Origin: Methanobacteriota archaeon
GTDB taxonomy: Archaea > Thermoplasmatota > Poseidoniia > Poseidoniales > Thalassarchaeaceae
Reading direction: 5' to 3'
DNA length: 64,000 bases
Assembly (NCBI GenBank): GCA_014239955.1
Contig: JAAZXW010000004.1
Span: forward strand, 1 to 64,000
In this document: positions 36,208-44,404 of the stretch, piece after piece
Position numbering within the stretch: the first letter of the stretch is position 1
Layout: each line of letters opens with the position of its first letter
Program-made: the position numbers and the translations under genes
The notes under the pieces: generated by a model
The model's database searches: none
The model's input: only the letters and a program-made list of their open reading frames with translations
Told to the model about the DNA's origin: nothing

Positions 36208-36708
36208 TCAATCTTCCAGCATGTCCTCTATCTCTGCAATGAGATCGTCCCACGTCATTGGTGGTTTCGCGTCCCCGTCTCGGAGTATCTCCCGCATCTC
36301 CTCCATCTGAGTTTCATCTGGTGGGTTCTCTACCCACTTGTTCTTATTAGCCACATCTCGAATCAAGGAGGTCTTTCGGGACAGCCTCTGGCTTCTCGAA
36401 CGCCTCTCGCCCCCCGCCTTCTCGGGTTCGTGCTGATGCTCACGTACCATTTCCGAGTAGGTTTGCATCCATTTCCCATGGGTGTCGTCATCGATGTAGC
36501 TGAAGGGGTCTGCCAGCATCGTGACGAGCTCTCTCGCGAGCCTGTGCGCCTTCGTCCTAGCCTTCCCTGAAGTTAGCCTGTCCCTTGCCCTTGTGTGTCC
36601 CTTGATGCATTCCTTGCACCTGTTGGAGCCGGCTACGTCAGGTGCATCGCACAGTAGGCAGCATACCGAGAATCCCATCTGCTCCATGGCCCTTCTGGGA
36701 AGCGACAT
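36208..36708 (-). CDS. Small Cys-rich, basic zinc-binding-like protein
   Basis: About 166 residues. The N-terminus has clustered cysteines (FSVCCLLCDAPDVAGSNRCKECIKGH), spaced as a zinc-binding CxxC...CxxC unit. A helical region rich in charged residues follows, with a basic ERRSRSQRLSRKTSL stretch and an acidic C-terminus (IAEIEDMLED). No family recognised; a DNA- or RNA-binding or adaptor role is conceivable. The frame is open to 36918, but ATG 36708 (MSLPRRAMEQ) avoids overlap with the lipoprotein gene and is preferred. Confidence 0.6.
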   Translation of the reverse strand: MSLPRRAMEQMGFSVCCLLCDAPDVAGSNRCKECIKGHTRARDRLTSGKARTKAHRLARELVTMLADPFSYIDDDTHGKWMQTYSEMVREHQHEPEKAGGERRSRSQRLSRKTSLIRDVANKNKWVENPPDETQMEEMREILRDGDAKPPMTWDDLIAEIEDMLED

Positions 36709-36739
36709 GGTGGACGCTATTCGAATCGGGTTATGAGAG

Positions 36740-38221
36740 TCACTCGGATTCGAAGGCAGATAGTACCCCGAATCCCTCCAGTAGACTAGGCCCGCTGCCA
36801 AGGTAGCAGAGGACCCCTCGCCTGCTCCTGGAGTCCTCCGGGGTGGAGTTGCTATCGGTGGCGCACGCGCCCGTGCATCCATCGGCGAAGGCGATGTACA
36901 CCCGGCCCTCCCTGTCAATGTGGAGGTCGTTGAAGTCTAGGAGGTTCCTATTGGAGCCCCCCACGTCTCGACAGTCCCCGCTGTTCAGGCATATGCTCCC
37001 GATCTGAACCGGATCGGCGGAAGCGCGAACCGTGTGGAACACCGGATTCGGGTCGAGCGCGTTCAGGCTGTATGTGACATACAGATAGTAGCTGATGTTG
37101 GCGTTGGCATAGTGCGCGTTGCCATCCCACGGGTCTCCATCGATGTTTGATTGGTTCAACTCGCTGCCATTCTCGCTTCCCAGGTAAGTTATCGCGATAC
37201 GCCCGGGGTCGCCAGCATCGACTTGAGGGAAGGCTGTCGAGATCACCTGGCTCGGACTGATTCGTATGCTGGTCTGACTCCATGATTCGCCGGAGTCGGT
37301 GCTGATGGCCATGTATACACCCTCGTCTGAACCCGTCCAGATGTGATACGCATTCGACTGCGTGTCGGTGGCTACCTCCGAATTCTTCCTTGGGTATGGG
37401 GTGCCCTTGTCCTCGCCCATTGTCCGTTCGAACCACGTCAATCCGTTGTCCTTGGAAACGATGACAGTGGGAGTCTCGACCCTAGGTGTGACGAATACCG
37501 TGCCATCGGGTGCAGAGGTGATGGCCCCGTGGAGACCGCCGTTGGTGGTTGCCAGGCCGATGAGTTGCCCTCCGGCCTCGAACGTTGCCCCTCCGTCGAA
37601 GCTAGTGAAGCAGAAGATGCCGGCTAGTTTGTTGTAGCAGTAGTACACGGCTTGATCGTAGAAATTCTGGGATACCAGCCCTCCAATACCATACCCACTG
37701 CTGGTCCAAGGACCAGATGCGAGTTTGATGTGGTCGTTTATCGGAGTCGATCCGGAGTCATGCGGATTACCGACCCATGTGTCGCCGTCGTCGTCGCTCC
37801 AGCAGATCCAGGATGTCTCTAGGCCTTGCATCTGCACGTTGAATATCCGGTCAGTCACTGGGTCCACCCACCCATATGGGTCATTGGTCTGGAATGCACA
37901 CAACGGGCCAGCCACGTCCTCCCATGATTCTCCGTGATCACATGAGCGCATGACCTTCTCGAAGGCGATGAAGAAGATGCAGCCGCTGGATGTCACGCCT
38001 ATGCTGGGTTCGGCTCCGTCTTCGCCCACATCACTGAAGTTGAATACGAGTGGCAGAGGGATTTCGTCTACTGGTTGGCCATCTGGTCCTGTTACGAATA
38101 CCCCAGAAGGCGGTTTTTCCTCCTCGGTTTCATTCACCAGTGCGTCGCCCTGCAGGCACCCAGAGAACGGCATCAGCATCAGCATCAGCGCGGTAGCCAG
38201 TGCCACTCTAGGGCGTTTCAT
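36740..38221 (-). CDS. Exported lipoprotein with sialidase-like beta-propeller, paralogue 3
   Basis: A 493-residue lipoprotein with lipobox MPFSGC at residues 17-22 and Asp-box repeats (SCDHGESW, SDDDGDTW, TSFDGGATF, SKDNGLTW and STDSGESW). It shares segments with the two paralogues at 9.0-12.1 kb: the EPSIGVTSSGCIFF opening, NDPYGWVDPVTDRIFNVQM block and the C-terminal LDFNDLHIDREGRVYIAF. It is therefore a third and more distant member of the same surface family. No catalytic residues assignable. ATG 38221, divergent from the MFS gene. Confidence 0.83.
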   Translation of the reverse strand: MKRPRVALATALMLMLMPFSGCLQGDALVNETEEEKPPSGVFVTGPDGQPVDEIPLPLVFNFSDVGEDGAEPSIGVTSSGCIFFIAFEKVMRSCDHGESWEDVAGPLCAFQTNDPYGWVDPVTDRIFNVQMQGLETSWICWSDDDGDTWVGNPHDSGSTPINDHIKLASGPWTSSGYGIGGLVSQNFYDQAVYYCYNKLAGIFCFTSFDGGATFEAGGQLIGLATTNGGLHGAITSAPDGTVFVTPRVETPTVIVSKDNGLTWFERTMGEDKGTPYPRKNSEVATDTQSNAYHIWTGSDEGVYMAISTDSGESWSQTSIRISPSQVISTAFPQVDAGDPGRIAITYLGSENGSELNQSNIDGDPWDGNAHYANANISYYLYVTYSLNALDPNPVFHTVRASADPVQIGSICLNSGDCRDVGGSNRNLLDFNDLHIDREGRVYIAFADGCTGACATDSNSTPEDSRSRRGVLCYLGSGPSLLEGFGVLSAFESE

Positions 38222-38289
38222 AGACCCCTCCCCAAAGGTAGGTGACTTGAAGCCTGCTGATTATTAGCCCCTCTCCATTGGGGCGTTTC

Positions 38290-39792
38290 ATGGATCCGGA
38301 AACCATCCACCGGAGGCGGTGGATAATTCTCGGAATAATGAGTTTGAGCCTAGTGATCACGCTTCTCAATAACGTCACTGTTAACGTCGCCTTGCCTGAA
38401 CTTTCCAAGGATTTGGGCGCTGACAACACCGAATTGCAATGGATAATGGATGCATACGTAGTGGTGTTTGGTGGTTTGCTCCTTGTGATGGGTGCCGTTG
38501 GTGATAGGTTCGGGAGGAGGCATGCGTTGCTTGCCGGTCTTGCAATCGTCGGCTTGGTCTCAGCGCTTACAGCCCAGTATGCGAGTACCTCGGAGCAAGT
38601 CATCGGTGCTAGGGCCATGATGGGTTTTGGTGCAGCTCTAGTCATGCCAGCAACCCTGTCAGTCATTGTCGTCGTTTTTCCTCCTGAAGAGAGAGGTAAA
38701 GCCGTCGGCGTATGGGTAGGAATGGCAGGGATTGGGGCCCCCATCGGACTTCTGGTGGGGGGCTGGGCGGTGGAGAGTTTCGATTGGCGGGCTGTCTTCT
38801 GGATCAATCCGCCCATTATCGCACTGGCGATGGTCCTCAGCGTCCTACTGGTGCCGAACTCGAAGGACGAGCGAGAGGCTCCCATGGACCCAATTGGAGC
38901 AGTTCTGTCGGTAGGGGCGCTAGGATCGATTCTCTATGCGATTATCGAGGGCCCTAGTGTGGGTTGGACCAGTCCCGAAGTCTTGGGGTTGGGGGGCATG
39001 GGGCTAATCCTGGCCTTTGTTTTCGTGAGATGGGAGATGCGTGCGGAACACCCCATGTTGCCAATCGGGTTCTTCGAAAACAAGGGTTTCACCCTAGGCC
39101 TGGTTGCAATCAGTCTAGCTTTCTTCGTGATGTTCTCATTCATGTTTACCCAAATGCTCCACTTCCAATTGGTTCGAGGGCTTAGCGCATTTGATGCGGC
39201 GTTGAAATTCCTCTGGCTGCCACTCGGCCTGATGCCTAGTGCAGCGAACAGCGACAGATTATGCGAGAAGTTCGGGAGCAACAATGTTGTCTCGTTCGGA
39301 CTAGTCCTGATCGCTACAGCAATGCTAATTTTTACAACTGTCGATGGAGAAACGGAGTATTCAATCCTAGCAGTCATATTCTTCCTGATTGGTGTGGGTA
39401 TGGGTCTGACCATGGCTCCCTCGACCACGATGGTGATGGATTCAATTCCCGACGACAAAGCAGGGGTTGGGAGCGCGACGAACGATGCAAGCAGAGAGGT
39501 TGGGGGCGCCTTCGGTATTGCAATTGTGGGAAGTGCTGTGAACGAAATATACCAGAGGGAGATGGTTGTCCCCAATGGTCTGGAGTCGCATTCAGGGGTG
39601 GTCTCCGAGTCCTTTCCAGCTGCGATTCGAATCGGGAATGAGTTGGTCGCGCAGGGCAACGTACTGGGCATGGAGTTGATCGACAATGCGCAACTCGCCT
39701 TTGTTGAGGGAATGACTGGCGCTGCAACAATCTCTGCCCTAGTGGCCATAGTCAATGCAGTACTGGTAAAATTGTACATGCCAAAGAGATAG
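38290..39792 (+). CDS. MFS multidrug exporter, DHA2 (14-helix) type
   Basis: About 500 residues with 14 predicted helices. LQWIMDAYVVVFGGLLLVMG and the GDRFGRRHALLAGL loop (motif A between helices 2 and 3) and IGAPIGLLVGGWAVESFDWR (motif C, antiporter signature) mark the DHA2 EmrB/QacA family of proton-coupled exporters. The C-terminal half has NDASREVGGAFGIAIVGS, the second family signature. The ATG at 38290 is preferred to a TTG four codons upstream. Substrates are drugs, dyes or lipids in the family; unknown here. Confidence 0.9.
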   Translation: MDPETIHRRRWIILGIMSLSLVITLLNNVTVNVALPELSKDLGADNTELQWIMDAYVVVFGGLLLVMGAVGDRFGRRHALLAGLAIVGLVSALTAQYASTSEQVIGARAMMGFGAALVMPATLSVIVVVFPPEERGKAVGVWVGMAGIGAPIGLLVGGWAVESFDWRAVFWINPPIIALAMVLSVLLVPNSKDEREAPMDPIGAVLSVGALGSILYAIIEGPSVGWTSPEVLGLGGMGLILAFVFVRWEMRAEHPMLPIGFFENKGFTLGLVAISLAFFVMFSFMFTQMLHFQLVRGLSAFDAALKFLWLPLGLMPSAANSDRLCEKFGSNNVVSFGLVLIATAMLIFTTVDGETEYSILAVIFFLIGVGMGLTMAPSTTMVMDSIPDDKAGVGSATNDASREVGGAFGIAIVGSAVNEIYQREMVVPNGLESHSGVVSESFPAAIRIGNELVAQGNVLGMELIDNAQLAFVEGMTGAATISALVAIVNAVLVKLYMPKR

Positions 39793-39840
39793 GCCTCGGG
39801 AAGGGATTCTATGCCTCTGCCATGGTGGATGGACAAGTAG

Positions 39841-40419
39841 TCAGAAGCCTATCTGGTCTTCGTGACCGCATTCTGGGTGTGCGCATATGACCTTGTACCT
39901 CTCCCTCTTTGGTCTCGGGATCTCCATCCTGCTACCACACATTGAGCAGTGGTGGGTGTGGGTCTCTGGCTCCTTCTTCTCCGTTTCCTCGATGTCCTTC
40001 AGATCGCTTAGGACGATCTCGGCCCCGGATGTTGTCCATCCTATCTGGTCGGTGTATTCGTCAGTCTCCTCTGACATCTTCTTTGCCCTCAGGCCGAGTT
40101 TGATCTTGATGCGGCCGCCCCTCTTCTTCCCTATCGGGGGCTGCCCTGGCTTGCCCTTCTTCGGTGCCGGTCTCCTCCTCTTGCCCTGTGGCCTGCCCTT
40201 CGGTGCCGGTCTCCTCCTCTTGCCCTGTGGCCTGCTCTTAGGAGGGACGCCCTTTGGGGGCCTGTTCGGTGGTGGTTGAGTTGGAGATGGTGTTGGAGCG
40301 GGTGCGGCCGGTGGCGGAGGTTTCGCTGCTGGTGCTGGCTTGGGGGGCGTTGTTGGAGCGGGTGCGGCCGGTGGTGGAGGGGGTGGAGGAGGAGATGGTT
40401 TGCTACCCTCGTCAGCCAT
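39841..40419 (-). CDS. Pro/Ala/Lys-rich protein with C-terminal zinc ribbon
   Basis: A 192-residue protein in three parts. The N-terminal 70 residues are low-complexity Pro/Ala (PPPPPPPAAPAPTTPP). A basic linker with a 13-residue repeat RPQGKRRRPAPKG follows. The C-terminal domain ends in a zinc ribbon (HHCSMCGSRMEIPRPKRER then ICAHPECGHEDQIGF). The ribbon and basic tract suggest binding of nucleic acid or ribosomal partners, but no family is recognised. It lies downstream of apt on the minus strand. The repeat tracts are scored as separate features. Confidence 0.7.
   Translation of the reverse strand: MADEGSKPSPPPPPPPPAAPAPTTPPKPAPAAKPPPPAAPAPTPSPTQPPPNRPPKGVPPKSRPQGKRRRPAPKGRPQGKRRRPAPKKGKPGQPPIGKKRGGRIKIKLGLRAKKMSEETDEYTDQIGWTTSGAEIVLSDLKDIEETEKKEPETHTHHCSMCGSRMEIPRPKRERYKVICAHPECGHEDQIGF
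40160..40237. repeat. 39-base tandem duplication, two copies
   Basis: Two adjacent units (40160-40198 and 40199-40237) differ at one base and encode a 13-residue Lys/Arg/Pro repeat in the zinc-ribbon protein. The unit keeps the reading frame, which indicates expansion by slippage or unequal recombination under selection for frame. Confidence 0.85.
40291..40380. repeat. 30-base direct repeat in the Pro/Ala tract
   Basis: Copies at 40291-40320 and 40351-40380 are identical except for one base and are 60 bases apart, in frame within the Pro/Ala-rich N-terminal region of the same gene. Confidence 0.75.
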
Positions 40420-40475
40420 GATATCGAGTGTAGGAGAGGCGGGTTCCCTTTGAAAGAATCGGGGAGTGGTGCGTC

Positions 40476-41018
40476 TCAGGCGGGATAGGTCACCAAAGAG
40501 TGTGCTTGCACTGGGGCTATTGCCTCCCTGGCACCAAGTCCATCCAGTTCAATCAGAAATAGAGCCCCTAGGACGATGGCCCCTGATTCTTCACAGAGCC
40601 TTGCGCATGCTGAGATTGTCCCTCCGGTTGCTAGCAGATCGTCGATGATGAGCGCTTTCTGGCCGGGCTCGATAGCGTCTTCATGCATCTCAAGGGCATT
40701 CGAGCCGTACTCGAGCGAGTACTCGACCCTTCGCGAGGGGGCTGGTAGCTTCCCTGGCTTCCTGACCGGAACGAAGCCGCAACCGAGGCGATCCGCCAGA
40801 AGCGGGCCGAAGATGAAGCCTCGGGCCTCGGGGCCCACGACTACATCCGGTCGCCAACCCAATTTATTGAGGTCCTCGGCAAACTGATCGGTAATGGAAG
40901 AAACCAGACCAGGTTCACCGAGGACCGGTGTGATGTCCCGGAACATGACCCCTTCTATGGGGAAGTCCGGGACGGTCCTAATTGCATTCTCGAGTCTGCG
41001 CGTCAAGTCGTTGGACAT
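40476..41018 (-). CDS. apt: Adenine phosphoribosyltransferase
   Basis: Salvages adenine with PRPP to AMP. About 180 residues. VVVGPEARGFIFGPLLADRL is the conserved N-terminal block, RKPGKLPAPSRRVEYSLEYG is the flexible-loop region, and ALIIDDLLATGGTISACARL is the PRPP-binding motif. The start ATG 41018 (MSNDLTRRLENA) is preferred to GTG 41024. It lies 62 bases downstream of the AzgA-type permease on the same strand, so uptake and conversion of the base are encoded together. Confidence 0.95.
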   Translation of the reverse strand: MSNDLTRRLENAIRTVPDFPIEGVMFRDITPVLGEPGLVSSITDQFAEDLNKLGWRPDVVVGPEARGFIFGPLLADRLGCGFVPVRKPGKLPAPSRRVEYSLEYGSNALEMHEDAIEPGQKALIIDDLLATGGTISACARLCEESGAIVLGALFLIELDGLGAREAIAPVQAHSLVTYPA

Positions 41019-41080
41019 GCTCACAGCTCCTATGGGTTCGAAACCGCCCGGTTTCCCGGGCTGGGCTTCGGTTCTAGTCC

Positions 41081-42493
41081 TCAGTCAATGGTTACAGTTC
41101 CGTAGAACAGGATCATCGCCACTGCGAGACCCCACATCACGATGCTGATATCCTTGTGCTTCCCTGAAGCAGCGTTAATCAGCACGTAGGTGATGATCCC
41201 CCATGCGATTCCAGCTGCAATTGAGTAGGTGAACGGCATCATTACCATCGTCACGAAGGCTGGGATCGACTTGCCCATATCTGACCAGTCGATGTCGGCT
41301 GCCTGCCTCATCATCATCGCACCGATGATGACTAGAGCGGGTGCTGCAGCGAAGGTTGGAATCTGCTTGAACAGACCTGCGAGGAGTAGTCCGGAGAGCA
41401 TCAGAACACCGACCGTGACGGCTGTTAACCCGGTCTTTCCTCCTTCCTCGACCCCGGCTGCGGACTCGATGTAGGTGGTCGTGGTGCTGGTTCCGAAGGC
41501 GGCGCCGATTATGGTTGCTCCAGCGTCCGACATGAAAGCCTCGTCAGAGTTGTGAAGCTCGTCGTTCTCATCGACGTAGCCAGCCTGGCGACCGACGGAG
41601 TACAGCGTCCCTGCGGTGTCAAAGATATCGACGAAGAGGAATGCTACCATCACCATGAAGAAATCGGCGTACGAGACCCCGTCTCCAAGGTCTCCTAGAC
41701 CCGCGCTTCCGAATGCGGCCAAGAAGGACTCCTCCGGGAAGTTTGCTACATCTAACAGCTTGCCGGCGTCGAACGTGACTGATTCGACTGAATTGTATGG
41801 ATCCGAAGCTCCTAGTATCCACCCTCCGACGATTGTGGTTCCGAGGATTCCGTAGACTATTGCCCCCTTTATTCCTCTTGCCATCATTGCAGTAATCGCA
41901 ATTAGGCATATCATTGCCCAAACCTCGCCGTTGAGGTGGTTAGCACCGTCCAACTCGTGCGTGAGTTGTACTAGCGTAGCGCCGTCGTCTATGATCCAAC
42001 CCATCTCCCTGAGGCCGATGATGGCTAGGAACATCCCTATTCCAGCACCAGTAGCAATCTTGAGGTCGGTCGGAATCGAGTTGATCATCGCGGTCCTAGC
42101 TCCAACCTGAGGCAGGGAAAGGATGAGGAATAGAATTCCCTCAATGAAGACGGCGAATAGTGCCATCTCCCATCCTATACCATTGTCTCCCAGGACAATG
42201 GTGAACGCGAAGTACGCGTTCAGGCCCATGCCCGGTGCCAAGGCAAACGGTAGGTTCGCCCACAATCCCATGATGACGCAGCCCACGAATGCGGCAATAG
42301 CCGTCGCAAACAGCGCATCATCGAAAGGTATTCCCGTTCCGTCGGGCATGAAGCCCAACGAAAGCATGTCGGGGTTGACGAACAGGATGTACGCCATTGT
42401 GAGGAACGTGGTTAGGCCCGCCCTCAGCTCTCCCTCGAAGGAACTACCTTTCTCTGTATATCCAAAGTAGTCATCCAATTGTTTTACTTCCAT
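41081..42493 (-). CDS. AzgA-type purine/adenine permease (NCS2)
   Basis: A 470-residue membrane protein with the AzgA hallmarks: an N-terminal LDDYFGYTEKGSSFEGELRA then GLTTFLTMAYILFVNPD, the LPFALAPGMGLNAYFAF motif that is diagnostic for the AzgA branch of NCS2 carriers, and GTSTTTTYIESAAGVEEGGK in the second half. About 12-14 helices. It imports adenine, guanine or hypoxanthine with protons. Coupled with apt downstream. A palindromic site precedes the start (see 42520-42575). Confidence 0.93.
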   Translation of the reverse strand: MEVKQLDDYFGYTEKGSSFEGELRAGLTTFLTMAYILFVNPDMLSLGFMPDGTGIPFDDALFATAIAAFVGCVIMGLWANLPFALAPGMGLNAYFAFTIVLGDNGIGWEMALFAVFIEGILFLILSLPQVGARTAMINSIPTDLKIATGAGIGMFLAIIGLREMGWIIDDGATLVQLTHELDGANHLNGEVWAMICLIAITAMMARGIKGAIVYGILGTTIVGGWILGASDPYNSVESVTFDAGKLLDVANFPEESFLAAFGSAGLGDLGDGVSYADFFMVMVAFLFVDIFDTAGTLYSVGRQAGYVDENDELHNSDEAFMSDAGATIIGAAFGTSTTTTYIESAAGVEEGGKTGLTAVTVGVLMLSGLLLAGLFKQIPTFAAAPALVIIGAMMMRQAADIDWSDMGKSIPAFVTMVMMPFTYSIAAGIAWGIITYVLINAASGKHKDISIVMWGLAVAMILFYGTVTID

Positions 42494-42519
42494 TTTTACA
42501 CCTTATTTTCTTTTGTAGT

Positions 42520-42575
42520 GGTGAGTAATCACTCACCTAGTTGGTCGAGTGACACCACGGCTTATGTATAATACG
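42520..42575 (-). promoter_or_regulatory. Promoter and palindromic operator upstream of the purine permease
   Basis: In the 116-base gap before the permease gene, a 7-base inverted repeat (GGTGAGT, AATC loop, ACTCACC; 42520-42537) lies 27-44 bases before the ATG. A TATA-like AT tract (TATTATACATAAG on the minus strand, about 42563-42575) lies some 25 bases further upstream, so transcription would start close to the palindrome. The layout fits a repressor site at the start of transcription for purine uptake and salvage. Inferred from sequence only. Confidence 0.5.
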
Positions 42576-42609
42576 CGAAAATATCCAATATCTGTGGTTG
42601 GGTTGAGAT

Positions 42610-43914
42610 TTAGGAAATCTCCAGAGTATCGTTGTTGGATGGGATATGGACCTTTGTTTCCTCTCCAATATCTTCTGCTAAGGCTTTGGCTGCTGATTCG
42701 TCAGCATGGAATATTACCACGTGTGAGGGGCCGCAGTCGCTAGCGAATTTGCAGAGGGAGGGGTGGTCGGCGTGGTTGGAGAGATCGAACTTGTCTATCT
42801 CTAGTGGGATCCGGGTCTGCTTTCCGAAAATGGGCAGGGAACCGAGCTCTAGCAGCCTCCTTCCTCCGGACCCCTCTGCCTGGTAACCAGTCAGCAGGAT
42901 AGCATTGGAACCATCATGCCTCAGCCTGTTCAGGTACCACAAGGCAGGCCCCCCATCCAGCATCCCGCTTGTCGTGACAATCACATCCGCCCCCAGTGCC
43001 TTCTTCCTGTCCGACTTCCCTGTGACCCTCCTGGACCATCGGTAAGCTGCCTCCATCGCTCGGGAGTCCTGGATGAACTCCGGGCATCCAAGCCATTCCC
43101 TGGTAACCCTCGTACCCATCCCATCGTAGTGGACATCAAGGGTCGGTGCCTCTCTATGGAGAATCCGGAGGATGTCCTGCCCCCTCCCTGAAGCGAACGC
43201 CGGAACCAGAGCTACGCCCCCCCTGGAGACGACTTCCAGAACCCTGGAGACGAACCTCGCCTCCTCCTCCGCTCTATCCGGGTGCGTCCTCCCCCCGTAT
43301 GTTCCCTCGAGGCAGAGTATATCGCAATCCACTGGGGTTGCCTTGGGTGCGTTCGGGCTATCCCTTGTGTCAATGTCCCCCGTCCACAGGATTGTTGCGT
43401 CTGGGGTCTGGATCTCGATCATGGCAGCACCGGGAATGTGTCCAGCGGGATGGAGCCTGCATTTCCACTCGCCCACATCGAACCACGTGTCGAACTGATG
43501 GGGGATCCACGAGTCGAGTGCGACCTCCATGTCCCTCTTGTCCCAGGCGAGTGGGTATCCTTCGATATCGGAGACTTTGTAGGTGTCAGCCCACATTATT
43601 TCCGAAACCGCTGCAGTAAGGTCAGTGCCATGGAGCATAGTCCCATGGGATGTGAGCCATGGAGCCATCCCAATGTGATCTATGTGAGCATGGGTCATTA
43701 TGGCGTGTTTCACCGGGGGGGCTTCAGAGGGGTATTTCGGGGGCCTCGTTGGGGCTAGGCCATAGTCGATGAGAAGCCTGGTGCCAGCGCTGTCCTCTAT
43801 GACACAACCTACGTTCCCCACCTCCCTTGCTCCTCCTAGGAAATGTAGCCTTATTCCTTCGTTGGGGGGGTTTTTCGGATACGGTGAGGATGACCCTGCC
43901 GTGTAGAGCACCAC
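42610..43914 (-). CDS. Beta-CASP metallo-beta-lactamase nuclease (RNA exonuclease-like)
   Basis: About 434 residues. The metallo-beta-lactamase core has HAIMTHAHIDHIGMAPWL (HxHxDH), followed by WTGDIDTRDSPNA and CLEGTYGGRTHP. The beta-CASP insert and C-terminal part contain ALVPAFASGRGQDIL, VTTSGMLDGGPALWYL and FDLSNHADHPSL and a final VIFHADES. The family processes RNA (RNase J, CPSF-like). The open frame runs to 43959 through an origin-like G-string, so the start is probably a GTG at 43914 or 43911. The start is uncertain, as no good SD is seen. Confidence 0.85.
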   Translation of the reverse strand: MVLYTAGSSSPYPKNPPNEGIRLHFLGGAREVGNVGCVIEDSAGTRLLIDYGLAPTRPPKYPSEAPPVKHAIMTHAHIDHIGMAPWLTSHGTMLHGTDLTAAVSEIMWADTYKVSDIEGYPLAWDKRDMEVALDSWIPHQFDTWFDVGEWKCRLHPAGHIPGAAMIEIQTPDATILWTGDIDTRDSPNAPKATPVDCDILCLEGTYGGRTHPDRAEEEARFVSRVLEVVSRGGVALVPAFASGRGQDILRILHREAPTLDVHYDGMGTRVTREWLGCPEFIQDSRAMEAAYRWSRRVTGKSDRKKALGADVIVTTSGMLDGGPALWYLNRLRHDGSNAILLTGYQAEGSGGRRLLELGSLPIFGKQTRIPLEIDKFDLSNHADHPSLCKFASDCGPSHVVIFHADESAAKALAEDIGEETKVHIPSNNDTLEIS

Positions 43915-43948
43915 GAAATTTGTTCGGGGGCAGGAGGGATATGAATGG

Positions 43949-43983
43949 CACCCCCCCAACCCCCCTATTTCCTATGGAAAGGA
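43949..43983 (-). other. Left Origin Recognition Box-like element (inverted)
   Basis: Read on the minus strand this has CCATAGGAAA, 8 bases, then TTGGGGGG. Aligned to the right element it keeps the GGAAA-N8-TTGGGGGG frame. The archaeal ORB consensus combines a short dyad (TTCCAGTGGAAAC) with a downstream G-string, which is what is seen. The pair faces inward/outward symmetrically around an AT-rich core. Confidence 0.7.
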
Positions 43984-44060
43984 TATAGAACTCAAACGGG
44001 ATCTTTCAGGAGTCTTGTGTAACCATTATAGAACGCAAACCGAAGACCTTCAAATGGCTG

Positions 44061-44100
44061 TTTTCACCATAATAAAATAAGATAATAATCCTTTATTTCA
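44061..44100. other. AT-rich tract, candidate DNA-unwinding element
   Basis: A stretch of about 40 bases in which G and C are rare, in an otherwise moderately GC-rich window, lying between the two ORB-like elements and closer to the right one. This is the expected site of initial melting by Orc1/Cdc6 and MCM loading. Confidence 0.6.
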
Positions 44101-44114
44101 CCGGAAGACTTTGT

Positions 44115-44143
44115 GTATAGTGGAAACATAGGGGTTGGGGGGT
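44115..44143 (+). other. Right Origin Recognition Box-like element
   Basis: The core AGTGGAAACATAGGGG followed by TTGGGGGG closely matches the ORB consensus (AGTGGAAAC plus G-string). It overlaps a spurious TTG-started extension of the ferredoxin frame, which itself supports moving that gene's start downstream to 44165. Confidence 0.72.
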
Positions 44144-44164
44144 AAGTTTGAGGTGGGACTCTAC

Positions 44165-44404
44165 ATGCCCAGCATCATGGCCAGGCAAATCGACACAGTT
44201 TTCGTGGTCGATGAAGATCGTTGCTTCGGTTGTGCGGCCTGTGTCGGCCTGTGCCCGGTGGACGCCCTCTCTCTCGAAGGCCTCTTGGTGTTCGTAGACG
44301 AGTCAAGTTGCACTCACTGCGAACACTGCATCCCAGCTTGCCCGGTACACGCACTCTCCCTTTCCGTCGAGAAAACAAACCCTGTCCACGGTGTGCTTGC
44401 ATGA
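44165..44404 (+). CDS. Ferredoxin-like protein with two [4Fe-4S] clusters
   Basis: A 79-residue protein with two ferredoxin cluster motifs, CFGCAACVGLCP and CTHCEHCIPACP (CxxCxxCxxxCP twice). It carries electrons in the cytoplasm. The start is ATG 44165, preceded by GAGGTGGG at suitable distance; another ATG (MARQIDTVFV) lies at 44177. The stop overlaps the start of the next gene as ATGA, so translation is coupled with the small Rossmann protein. The pair may form a two-subunit electron-transfer unit. Confidence 0.88.
   Translation: MPSIMARQIDTVFVVDEDRCFGCAACVGLCPVDALSLEGLLVFVDESSCTHCEHCIPACPVHALSLSVEKTNPVHGVLA

Larger units (their letters stand above)
43949..44143. other. Putative chromosomal replication origin (oriC)
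   Basis: Two ORB-like elements in inverted orientation bound about 130 bases that contain no gene and include an AT-rich tract (44061-44100, rich in A and T with ATAATAAAATAAGATAATAA). Such an AT-rich DNA-unwinding element between inverted ORBs is the usual design of archaeal origins bound by Orc1/Cdc6. Gene polarity diverges outward from this point over tens of kilobases. No orc1/cdc6 gene is in the window, so the assignment rests on the elements, the AT tract and the polarity change. Confidence 0.7.

Noticed and set aside
38211-38300. Direct repeat GGGCGTTTCAT at 38211 and 38281 between two divergent genes
   Set aside because: Eleven bases only, each covering a start codon in a different context; probably chance.
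43949-44143. Replication terminus rather than origin
   Set aside because: The skew change alone would allow it, but ORB-like elements, the AT-rich core and outward gene polarity support an origin.
44135-44164. N-terminal extension of the ferredoxin from a TTG inside a G-run
   Set aside because: It lies in the ORB-like element; a good ribosome-binding site precedes the ATG at 44165.
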